Positions 46,285 to 56,400 of a stretch of DNA of 64,000 nucleotides are shown piece by piece. The DNA comes from Crambe crambe. Lineage: Eukaryota; Porifera; Demospongiae; Poecilosclerida; Crambeidae. The translations under genes were made by a program, and so were the position numbers. The notes below the pieces were generated by a model. The model had not been told where the DNA came from, searched no databases, and worked only from the letters and a program-made list of their open reading frames with translations. Location of the stretch: positions 7,828,556 to 7,892,555 of the forward strand of contig OZ004585.1 in the NCBI GenBank assembly GCA_963924555.1, given 5' to 3'. How positions within the stretch are numbered: position 1 is the stretch's first letter; each line of letters begins with the position of its first letter.

Positions 46285-48604
46285 TTTTTTACCATGGTCT
46301 GGAGCGACTGTCATAAGTGTCCACGACCTTCATGGGGCAGCGATGGCATCGATTCAGCAGTATCCAATCAGATGCTGAAAAAATAATGATGACAGATTTC
46401 GTGCTAATAAAACACACATTGATAACGTTTCATGCCCTCCCCCACTTGTTCAATGTCTACTTAATTGGAGAATTGCTGGACTCACCTGGGTAGAATCTAA
46501 GTGGGCTAAATGATGATCCGAAGTAAAGTAACTCCGCTCTGAGCTGTTCCTGCATCAACTGCTTTCTTTGCTGAATGTAGTGGGAGGTGAGGTTCTCACT
46601 CCACTCGGCAAAACACAGCACTCGAGGATCTGCACAGTGGAACATCATAATTGTCAGCTCACTGGTGTGTTTCCCACAAAGAAGGGTACCAGGGTGCCCC
46701 TCCCCCTTTCTAGTTTATATGATAGGTCACTAAGAGGGGTACTGGGGTGCCCCTCCCCTCTTTCTCTCCTGCATTGTATAATAGCAGACACAGTGACACT
46801 ACAGGAGCTACATCTCAGCAGTCACTCTGAAAGCACCCTATTTAAAAGGGTCTGGTGTGATTGTTTTCAAACTGAAGGGAATTATAGCTGAAATGTTTCT
46901 TTTCAATGATATTTCGAGGGACCGATGCAAACATGTTATGTATGTAGTGACCACGCTACTGTGATTTTAACAGTCGACTGACACTAACAGTGAAAGTTAT
47001 TGTGATAGTGTCAGATTTAATTAATTAAATGATGCCTTGCAATTGTACACACAAATAGCTTCCATAATTATAGAGTGAATCCCCCCCCCCAATCTCATGC
47101 CTCTCTGATTAACAAAGATAGACATCCTGACATTGTTACAAAACACCTCAACCTATCCTATACTAAATTATATCCTGATAAATATCCTGACAAATATCCT
47201 GACCTCTCTGATAGGTATCCCAATTATTATCCTATGAAAATATCCTGATAAATATCCTGACAAATATCCTAACCTCTCTGATAGGTGTTCCAATACAATT
47301 TCAGAATTCTGATAGATATCCTGACAGATATATCCCAACCTCTCAACCCTTATAGAAATATCTCATACAGATATCCTGACAAATATCCTAACCTCTCTGA
47401 TGAATATCCAAGGAGAAATGGAGGGCAGAGTTATTGAGACTGACTGGCACACCAAACCCTAAAACGTTCCCCAAAGAGACCGGAGTGTACATTTGAGGAT
47501 CATAACTGTCTTCTGCCCCTTCCCCCTCTTCGACCCTCGCCCGATAAAAATTCAGCTGGGGGTTCTGATAGTTCACCCCATCTCCAGATGGTGTGCCCAC
47601 TGGTGGTTTGGGGCAGATGTTGGAACACACATCAGAGCAGACATTGCAGCAGTTTCTGCAGATGTAGATATTGTCGAAAGGGTTCAGGAAAGGGTTCAGG
47701 GAAGGGTTCAGGCACTCGGGAGAACTACAGCATCCTGTGTTGTTGTTCCTGAGGTAGAGCTGCTCCGTTACCAAAGTCATGTTCTAAAACACCACAAGAA
47801 CAGAAAAGAACATCACTATTCCATTCCAGCCACTTACTAAATGCTTGGGATTATGATGGAAAACTTGGACATAAGTGGTCGAGAATGGGGGATTTCTGCT
47901 ATGTTATATTAATATCTCATTACATTCTACTGTTCATGATGACCATGCACATTCGCCCCATAATGTTTGCACTTTGTACTAGTACCATAAAGACCGTAGT
48001 TGGTTGGGACTCTTGATCACATGATCAAGGTATATGAAGTGTGTATCATTGCAGAGTGTATTTATACCTGGATCCATCCATGCATGTACGCACACGCACA
48101 CACACATACCTTCAAAGCATCACCAACAGTTTGAAAGTACTGAGAGAGCGAATCTGCCACATTGTTGACAATCTCAGATCCGTTAACCTTCATCAGGCGA
48201 AGAGGAGTGCTTACATTTGCATACACCTGTCAAGCAAAGAAAACGTTATCAGAATTCTTATCAATGCTTAATCCCTTGCTGTCCACGTGTGCATGTGGAA
48301 TTGAAAGGCTTATTACTCACTTCTTGCAGAATAGAGAAATTAGTGGCCGCTTCGAATTCGAGTTTCAGACGCTCCCCAATCGCTTGAGCCACTTTGATTA
48401 GCCTGAATAGAATCAAGGTTAGAGTGAGTTCTTTTAATCACTACATAAGATGTCCAGCTCATTGGAAAACTCCAGCCTGGCTACTGTAACTGACAATTCA
48501 TACTACCTCATCTGGTTCACACTGCCCCCCTGCCCGTTTCCCGGGACCCACACCATCGCTGCCAGCTGCAAACAGATCAGAGTAATGGCTACTTCAAACT
48601 TCAT
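36485..48604 (-). CDS. Voltage-gated calcium channel alpha-2/delta (or CACHD1-like) subunit, VWA and Cache domains
   Basis: Auxiliary membrane subunit that promotes surface expression and gating of voltage-gated calcium channels. Exon 1 (48604-48507) encodes a signal peptide (MKFEVAITLICLQLAAMV). Further phased exons: 48402-48321, 48226-48110, 47783-47393, 46629-46486, 46374-46293, 46092-46042, 45764-45665, about 45411-45317, about 44800-44575. They encode the VWA_N region (YFGSSFSPLRFYPG, YDSRSRPW) and the VWA domain. The MIDAS motif DSSGS is assembled across the 46042/45764 junction, and ECHKVIAVLTDDD follows. Cache-type exons lie at about 43060-42070 (GVSGVDVDIGGIKELF, GVLGYAFMVDNNGQLVTHPL). 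The C-terminal Cys-rich exons are at 40530-38363 and 37350-37212 (CPCHCNEVNC). The last exon (36574-36485) ends in a hydrophobic tail (YLILLFFIVL), like the GPI signal of alpha-2/delta. Some middle junctions are unresolved. Microsatellites fill several introns. Confidence 0.8.
36660..37115. mobile_element. 456-bp MITE with 9-bp target duplication
   Basis: The ends read TAGTCTCGCAAGCCAGCCC and its complement, with inverted similarity of about 85 bp per arm. Perfect 9-bp direct repeats GGGGTGTGT flank it (36651-36659 and 37116-37124). It sits in the last intron of the alpha-2/delta gene. A 9-bp duplication suggests a Mutator-like source, but the superfamily is not certain. Confidence 0.85.
38993..39072. 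repeat. (GT)n microsatellite
   Basis: About 40 GT dinucleotides in an intron of the alpha-2/delta gene. They create a spurious CVCVCV open frame. Confidence 0.95.
40600..40624. repeat. Poly-G tract
   Basis: About 24 consecutive G (on the plus strand) in an intron of the alpha-2/delta gene, followed by a (TATG)n run at about 40750-40780. G-quadruplex formation is possible. Confidence 0.9.
40950..41415. repeat. Minisatellite, about 87-bp unit, five copies
   Basis: The motif TTGGGAATAGGTGCTG recurs at about 41017, 41104, 41192, 41279 and 41360 within nearly identical units; one unit is partly deleted. It is intronic to the alpha-2/delta gene. The long plus-strand open frames here are repeat artefacts. 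Confidence 0.9.
43869..43916. repeat. (GA)n microsatellite
   Basis: About 24 GA dinucleotides in an intron of the alpha-2/delta gene. A poly-G/GGGA tract occurs nearby at 43260-43280. Confidence 0.95.
44807..45292. repeat. Minisatellite, about 45-bp unit, eleven copies
   Basis: Nearly perfect head-to-tail units built around GATTGGGTAAGGTAAGG and CAAAGCAATTGATTACAA. They lie in the intron that splits the VWA domain. Every unit contains GGTAAGGTAAG, which on the plus strand resembles splice-donor sequence. There are no unique spacers, so this is not a CRISPR-like array. Confidence 0.95.
46246..46290. repeat. (TTG)n and poly-T tract
   Basis: A trinucleotide run followed by nine T, adjoining the donor of the YDSRSRPW exon of the alpha-2/delta gene. 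Confidence 0.9.
47120..47392. repeat. Degenerate minisatellite (ATATCCTGACAAATATCCTAACCTCTCTGAT)
   Basis: Several imperfect copies of a roughly 30-bp unit rich in ATATCCTGA. They run up to and into the splice donor of the alpha-2/delta exon at 47393-47783. The exon edge itself falls within the last repeat copy (CTCTCTGATGAATATCC). Confidence 0.75.
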
Positions 48605-48752
48605 CCTTCATCCGACAACCCAAAAAGACAGGAAATCGGTTACAGATGATCTGAGTGCTTATATAAACCGAGATTGCAACGACCCTTTACCGAGAAAACA
48701 GCCAAATAATTCGCGCGCATTGATTAACACTACACGTGGTAAACAGAAGATC
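48605..48752. promoter_or_regulatory. Divergent promoter between alpha-2/delta and CYTH genes
   Basis: Only 148 bp separate the two start codons, which face away from each other. Both 5' untranslated regions and the core promoters must lie in or overlap this interval. I see no TATA box with confidence. Confidence 0.6.
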
Positions 48753-51700
48753 ATGCCTTCTAACATTGAGATCAAGGCTAGGTTATCGGATAAAGCACTA
48801 GCTCTGAAAGTTTCTAAGGAACTGAGCAAAAGTGAAGGTAATGATCACTGAAAGTATCTGCAAAAATTAATGCAAATCTGCAGGGACCACTTTGAAACAA
48901 GTAGACACTTTTTATAATGTCCCCAATGGAAGACTTAAGGTAACCACTATAGTGACTACCTTATTGTCACATGATTATCACATGATCATAACTTAGCTGC
49001 GTGTGATTGAGGGAAGGAAGGAAGCTCAGCTGATTTCGTACCAGCGGCAAGATATTGCAGGACCAAAGAAGTCGGACTTTAACATCGCTATCACAGAGGT
49101 TGCCATGCACAATAAGCTTATACAGTGAAACCTCCAAATAATGGACACAACCTTTTGTCCTTTGTAGAGAAGTTATCCTTTTTTGGGCGTTACAAAGGTA
49201 CTTATAGAATTCGTCCTTTATGAAGAGGTTTATCATCTTTTTCTTCATTGGAGCTTTTACTGTACATGTTCATACTGCAACGAAAACTGAATGTGTGATC
49301 ACAGAGCTGTTATGGTCTCTGGGAGAAAAATGGGAGGGACTAACCTTGGCTTCCAAATATTCTTTATTATTTAAAAAAAATTAATGTGTTCTCTATAGAA
49401 TCCTCAAGATCTGAATAAAGTGCTTACCGATTCTCTGGGCATACTAGGCAAGTTATTTGAGTCTATAGTTTGAAAGTTGGTAATGCTCGATTGTTGTTTT
49501 TTTTTACAATCAGGTCATGTGAAGAAGACACGCTTAGTCTTCCTTGTTGGTCAGACTCGAGTGCATATCGATAGTGTTGATACGTTAGGAGACTTTATAG
49601 AGTTGGAGGTAATTCATGGTACATAGTACAGTGGAACCCCAGATGGTATTGCAGTATTAGGGGGAGGACCTTTTTAATCATTACAGTGGAACCCTTGAAT
49701 GTGATGCCCTGAAGTACAAAAAAAAACCTCAATATTCCAGACAGTATTGGGGGAGAACCATTGCACTCCCTGAAATACATAATTATCCTGGACACTTATT
49801 GTGATCGCTCTGTAATTATCTATATTACACTCACCAAGGACACGTCCTTTAGCAGTACTGGTCCAAAAAGTGTTGCCGCCTTGAGAAAATGTCAAAAAAA
49901 ATGGCCTTTTTTTCATGACACCAATGACACTCAAATCTGAATCCGGTAGATTCGACTTGGTCAGTTAAAACCAAAATTTTACACAAAAGATTAAGACTTT
50001 TTTTCACAAAATTTACCAGGTCGCCGCCTTGGGAAAATGGCCTTTTTTCATGAGACCAATGACACTCGAATGTGAATCTAACCCTTTGGCATGATGCCTA
50101 GATTCATTTAAAACCTAATTTGGTCAGTTAAAACCAAAATTTGACACAAAAGATTAAAATTTACCAGGTCGCTGCCTTGGGAAAATTTCAAAAAAGGGTC
50201 TTTTTTCCCATGAGACCAATGACACTCAAATGTGAATCTAAACCTTCAGCACAATGCCTAGATTCATTTAAAACCTAATTTGGTCAGTTAAAACCAAAAT
50301 TTGACACAAAAGATTAAAATTTACCAGGTCGCTGCCTTGGGAAAATTTCAAAAAAAGGGTCTTTTTTCCCATGAGACCAATGACACTCAAATGTGAATCT
50401 AAACCTTCGGCACAATGCCTAGATTCATTTAAAACCTAATTTGGTCAGTTAAAACCAAAATTTGACACAAAAGATTAAGACTGTTTTTCATAAAAATTTA
50501 CCAGGTCTGCTGCCTTGGGAAAATGATCTTTTTTCCCCATGAGACCAATGACACTCAAATGTGAATCTAAACCTTCGGCACAATGCCTAGATTCATTTAA
50601 AACCTAATTTGGTCAGTTAAAACCAAAATTTGACACAAAAGATTAAGACTTTTTTTCATAAAATTTACCAGGTCACTGCCTTGGGAAAATTTCAAAAAAT
50701 GGTCTTTTTTCCCATGAGACCAAATGACACTCAAATGTGAAATCTATCAGCACAATGCCTAGATTCATTTAAACCTAATTTGGTCAGTTAAACCCAAAAT
50801 TTGGGCACAAAAGATTAAGACTATTTTTCATAAAATTTACCAGGTCGCCGCCTTGGGAAAATTTCAAAAAAATGGTCTTTTTTTCATGAGACTAATGACA
50901 CTCAAATGTGAATCTAACCCTTCAGCACAATGCCTAGATTCATTTTAAAACCTAATTGGTCAGTTAAAACCAAAATTTGGCACAAAAGATTAAGACTGTT
51001 TTCCACAAAATTTACCAGGTCGCCGCCTTGGGAAAATTTCAAAAAATGGTCTTTTTTTCATGAGACTAATGACACTCAAATGTGAATCTAAACCTTCGGC
51101 ACAATGCCTAGATTCATTTAAAACCTAATTTGGTCAGTTAAAACCAAAATTTGGGCACAAAAGATTAAGACTGTTTTTCATAAAATTTACCAGGTCGCCG
51201 CCTTGGGAAAATTTCAAAAAATGGTCTTTTTTTTTCATGAGACTAATGACACTCAAATGTGAATCTAACCCTTCAGCACAATGCCTATATTCATTTTAAA
51301 ACCTAATTTGGTCAGTTAAAACCAAAATTTGGCACAAAAGATCAAGACTGTTTTTCACAAAATTTACCAGGTTGCCACCTTGGGAAAATTTTAAAAAATG
51401 GTCTTTTTTTCATGAGACTAATGACACTCAAATGTGAATCTAAACCTTCGGCACAATGCCTAGATTCATTTAAAACCTAATTTGGTCAGTTAAACCCAAA
51501 ATTTGGGCACAAAAGATTAAGACTTTTTTTCATAAAATTTACCAGGTCACTGCCTTGGGAAAATTTCCAAAAATGGTCTTTTTTCATGAGACTAATGACA
51601 CTCAAATGTGAATCTAAACCTTCGGCACAATGCCTAGATTCATTTAAACCTAATTTGGTCAGTTAAACCCAAAATTTGGGCACAAAAGATTAAGACTGTT

Positions 51701-53284
51701 TTTCATAAAATTTACCAGGTCGCCGCCTTGGGAAAATTTCAAAAAATGGTCTTTTTTTCATGAGACTAATGACACTCAAATGTGAATCTAAACCTTTGGC
51801 ACAATGCCTAGATTCATTTAAACCTATTTTGGTCAGTTAAACCCAAAATTTGGGCACAAAAGATTAAGACTGTTTTTCATAAAATTTACCAGGTCGCCGC
51901 CTTGGGAAAATTTCAAAAAATGGTCTTTTTTTCATGAGACTAATGACACTCAAATGTGAATCTAACCCTTCAGCACAATGCCTAAAACCTAAGTTAAAAC
52001 CAAAATTTGACACAAAAGATTAAGACTGTTTTTCACAAAATTTACCAGGTTGCCGCCTTGGGAAAATTGGTCTTTTTTTTCATGAGACTAATGACACTCA
52101 AATGTGAATCTAACCCTTCAGCACAATGCCTAGATTCATTTAAAACCTAATTTGGTCAGTTAAAACCAAAATTTGACACAAAAAATTAAGACTGTTTTGA
52201 TTATATATAAATTTACCAAGTCTGGTTTTCTTCTTTGGTAGCTTTATTTCAGCAAGACTGGAAATAAAAATAATTTTCTGCTCACTCTGAGCAAATTCTG
52301 AGCATGAAAAGACAATAGGAATCAGAGTCAGTATATCAATGAAAGTGCTTGACAGTATGCTCCTTCAGCTTTGTCATATTCTCCAATTTCTTATGACATA
52401 TGTGACACTTTAAGTCCTGTTTGAGCATTGGTTCATACACCCCCTTCACATCAAGATCCACTTTTCCCTCTTCCCGAAGAATAGAAATAACTTTCTCGGC
52501 CTCTAAGAAGAAATCAGTGTTGAAGGAATTCCAGTGTTTCTTGTTCTTGAGGCAAGGAGAATCAAAGTCTTGACTAACCACATGCATATGGAGTCTCGTC
52601 ATACTAGGAGAGGCATGGTAGCCATATCTGAATGTCACAGAACTGTCTCCAGATTTTCTCACATCCTCTGCAATGCCCTTTCCATTCTCCAGCATATTTT
52701 CAATTAGACTCAAGTGTGCTCTATTCAGAGATCTGAGATCTCTCAGGTCCTCCTTGGGCAACACTAAGAAATGGTACTTGGCCTTAGGGTAGCCATCTTT
52801 GATGACAACAGTGAGTTCACTGGTTTTCACTACTTTTTCTGGATCCTTCATAGCCTCGATGAGTGCCATATGCCAAGGTGTAGCTCTTCTGCCAGTAGAC
52901 AAAGGTGCTCTTGATTTTGAGCAAGAGGATGCAAGTTGTAATGGATATTCTGCCATTCTGGTATAAAAGAAATTCTTGTACATTGCTACTATATACAATA
53001 GCTAAACTCAAATAAAGCCCACCATGTGTTTTACTTGTTTCCTGTCCCCTCCCCTTAATGTGGAAAAATTTTATGGTTGTGGTATCAAATCACCTACTTA
53101 TATAAATGTTGTGGCCTAATTAATTATACAGGTTCATGCTATTTCCTAGGTCGTGCTTCAGGACAGACAGACTCCTTCAGAGGGAGAAGAAATTGCAAGA
53201 AGACTGATGGAACAGTTGAAGATAGCATCCACCAGCCTTGTCACTGGTGCTTACATGGACCTGATATTAGAAAAAGCAAAATGA
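48753..53284 (+). CDS. CYTH-domain protein (CyaB / thiamine-triphosphatase-like)
   Basis: 173-residue protein of the triphosphate-tunnel metalloenzyme superfamily. These fold as a charged beta-barrel that binds triphosphates with divalent metal. Exons: 48753-48837, 48884-48939, 48997-49098, 49399-49447, 49514-49608, 53150-53284; the total of 522 nt is in frame. Motifs: N-terminal [19 protein letters not shown] followed by [36 protein letters not shown]; and LGDFIELE. These match CyaB-type CYTH proteins, with the basic and acidic strand residues kept. The intron after 49447 starts with GC (GCAAGT), the only choice that keeps the frame. The last intron is 3.5 kb, against about 50-400 for the others, and holds a satellite block and the aprataxin gene. 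Substrate is not determined by sequence. Confidence 0.85.
49850..52215. repeat. Satellite block, about 165-175-bp unit, about 13 copies
   Basis: Direct tandem units each contain TTTACCAGGTCGCCGCCTTGG, ATGAGACTAATGACACTC, AATGTGAATCTA and GCACAATGCCTAGATTC. ACCAGGT recurs at about 50018, 50166, 50326, 50500, 50667, 50838, 51015, 51190, 51367, 51542, 51715, 51888 and 52047. Copies differ by point changes and poly-T length. It lies wholly in the last intron of the CYTH gene, next to the nested aprataxin gene. Confidence 0.9.
52336..52956 (-). CDS. APTX: Aprataxin-like DNA 5'-adenylate hydrolase (HIT + zinc finger), nested in an intron
   Basis: Aprataxin removes AMP from abortive ligation intermediates at DNA breaks in the nucleus. 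This single-exon gene encodes 206 residues from the ATG at 52956 (MAEYPLQL); the frame is open for 14 more codons upstream. The HIT domain contains [20 protein letters not shown] and [25 protein letters not shown], the aprataxin signature. It is followed by a C-terminal C2H2 finger (CHICHKKL...HTVKHFH). The N-terminal FHA domain of vertebrate aprataxin is absent, as in other short forms. In the His triad the first position is Arg (RLHMH, where vertebrates have HVHLH); the central nucleophile position is His. It lies on the strand opposite the CYTH gene within its last intron and has no introns, which might indicate retroposition, but no poly-A tail is evident. Confidence 0.9.
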   Translation of the reverse strand: MAEYPLQLASSCSKSRAPLSTGRRATPWHMALIEAMKDPEKVVKTSELTVVIKDGYPKAKYHFLVLPKEDLRDLRSLNRAHLSLIENMLENGKGIAEDVRKSGDSSVTFRYGYHASPSMTRLHMHVVSQDFDSPCLKNKKHWNSFNTDFFLEAEKVISILREEGKVDLDVKGVYEPMLKQDLKCHICHKKLENMTKLKEHTVKHFH

Positions 53285-53496
53285 CCCTGAAATATCACAA
53301 CCATCACCTCTCAATTCTACCTATACTAAAGCATAAGAATACAGTCATCACTTCTCAATTCTAGCTGTGCGCAGTCAGTGGCTTTTCTGTTACCACATTT
53401 ATAGCGTGATCAAATGCAAGTTACATTATAATTGTGTATGCCTTAATTGTCATTATTAATAATCGTTAATCTTTTCCACAAAAAGATAAGAATTGC

Positions 53497-56400
53497 TTAA
53501 CCCACCGTGTGTCTCCTAATACTACTTGCTACAGAGGTATTACATTCGTATTCGTCTTCCGTGGACCCTTCCTGAGTACCAAATAGAGATCCTCTGTGGT
53601 TGGATTCATTTTCACTCTCCATAGAACGACTTAAAACATTAAATACAGCCCATCTCTTGTTGCTTCCAGTTGAGCTTTCATGGGTTATACCTTTTTTATT
53701 GTGAAATAGAGTATCATCAAGACCAGTAGATGGTAAGCGAAAATCATTGCTATCACCCGATTTTATTCGTTCTTCGTAATTTTGCATCACGTTCAAAGCA
53801 AAGACAACACGACTTTTCTGCTGTACAGCTAACTTCTTTTTTTTTAAGTGATCGGTCAAGGGAGGGAGGTTAAGAGAAGCCTCAGTCAGAGGAAATTTGG
53901 GCGGGAAGAGCACTTCCATTTGATTATGATCAGCACAGCAGGGAGCAGCCTTGGAGACATGTGTCACAGCTTTTGAAATGACCGATGGAGGTGGAGTTGG
54001 TAGCAAAACCTGGGATTCTGGAAGTGAAATTTCTCCTGGTTCCTGCAAAATCGTAGGATTAGTCCATTGTTTTCAAAACAGTATGCATGATCTTTTGTCC
54101 TAAATCTGCTCTATCTGTGGCTAAGTCTCTTACCGACACCTACCCACAGACTATTCACAAGTATAAGTCCATGTTGGTTGTAGCTGTTTGCAATGCTAGC
54201 AGCTAGCTAGTATGCTCAAGATAAAAACTAATGAACTCATGCTGTACCTTCATATCCATACAATCAAGCTTCCTATAAATAGAAAAGACATTGCTATCTC
54301 TTGTCAGCTTTATTTTAGCCATGGGTTTCCTGAATCTTGTCTTCCTCTCGAAATGTTTGCCAAGGATCCATTTCTTGGGTGCATAGTAGTCTGGATCTCT
54401 GTCTATGCATTTACGATAGTACGACTCCATTGCTAATAGTTCTTTCTTTGCTTCACGAAGAACTCTGAAGATTTTCCTTGCCACACTGGAAGAGTACAGT
54501 AGACATCATGAGATAGAATTTGATATATATATGTGTGTGTGTGTGTGTAGCTATAAGAAAGTATTTCAGTGGACCCTCTGAATAATGGACACACTGGGAC
54601 CCAGCCTTTAGAGAGGTTGTCCTCTTTCAGAGGTTATCTTGTATATACCCTTTCTTTATAAGTTCGTCTCTTTTGAAGTGTCCTTTATTTAAGGTTTTAC
54701 TTTAAGTGACTCACGTCCATTTTGATGTGGCTGCACCAGAAGTTATATCCATAGTCACAGCAGATGAACAGGCCTTGAGAGAGCGTGGTATTTTATGTGG
54801 AAGGCTAGCCACATCCAGGGGGTACGTCAATTTCCAATTAACCTTTTCCCCAAATGTCCCTATAAACAAAACATACTACCTACCTACTACTAAGGATAGT
54901 GATTTTGAACACACCAATATATCTTGCATCTTTGGTCCATAAGCGTACGGAGCAATCTGTAGAAGCAGTAATAATGAGACTTTTGGCTTCAGCCAGATCG
55001 ATTGAAACCACACTGCTCAGATGAGCCCTCCACGCTATTCCATAGCGCGGTGGTTGTTGGATGGGCTTTAAAACATCATCAGGAACTTTCAGGCAGTAAT
55101 TAGTAATTCTCCATACCTATGGGGGGAGTGATTTGAGTACAGATACAGCTCTGTGTAATTAGCTCATTGATTTTATCTACACAGTACAGTGCAAGCTAGC
55201 TATGTACCTGAATGTATCCGAGTGAGTTTCCTGTGACAAGCATGGCACCCTTGCTGTCAATTTTAAGAGAAGTCACAGACTGGCTGCTCCATTTTGATTC
55301 TGGCAAGAGATGACGATTGCAACTCCAGATATTAAATCGTCCTAAAAATAACACTCTTGATAAGGGGAAACAACAACAACAACAAAACAAAACAGTGTTA
55401 TCCTCACCAATTAGTCCACCTCCATGGATGTTCCACATGTAAACCCATCCTCCTGTGCCAACTGCCACCAATGTAGCAGAGTTGATATCTGTCTCGCGTT
55501 TTGGAATAAAGGCTATCTGCAAGACAATATTTATTATGAAGGATATCCCAGAGTTTTCAAACAATGGACATAATTTATTTCATTCGTCTTCTCTTTGCAA
55601 TTCCATAGCTAGACAAAGTGGCCACATACCATTTCTATGGCACATTTATCTTTGGCTGTGATTGGTGGAGGATGAAAGTTTCTACTGAAGGGCCATGTTG
55701 TGAACCTCTTCTGGGTACGTCGTGATGATATTGCAGTGTTACGACAGTCTTCTGTGTTGAATGAGGCCAACCTCTGTGGTTCCAATTCATCTGATTCCCT
55801 AAGCAAAATAGTAAGAAAGTGTGTACAGCTTGATGATAATATGATGGATGGACACATTGGTGGATTGAATATATGCTTCACACTCAATATCTTACCCTTC
55901 TAGCTATGATTATAAGTCTTTTACTTACGCATGGGTGTTGTAGATCTGGATTGGAATGGTCATAATTTCAAAACTTGGAAAAGTATTGAGTTCACAAGTC
56001 AGTGTGTCTTCCTCTGGAGGCAGACGACTCATGAATTTCTCATTCTTATCATATTCCCATTTCAGGGCACCACTTTTACGATAAACGTAGGAATTTCTCC
56101 TGAATCTTGGAGAAGGTAGACGCCCTGAATTATCCCAGCCATGCAATCGACGAATCATGTATTTGCTGTGATCCGCATCTATGTGCCACAGGTGTATACT
56201 ACCGTCATAGCTTGCAGATGCCAACATGTAGGGTTCCTGGTGAGCCATGCACAGTACATCCTCTTTGTGGATTCCATGACCAAAGTATTTTGGGTAAGTG
56301 AAATCTTCTATTTCTCCATTTGGGTCTCTCCATGAATTATTATAAGTGGCAAAAGCTCGGAACCAGCCTCCAATGATGATATTGCTGCTAGTGAAACAGA

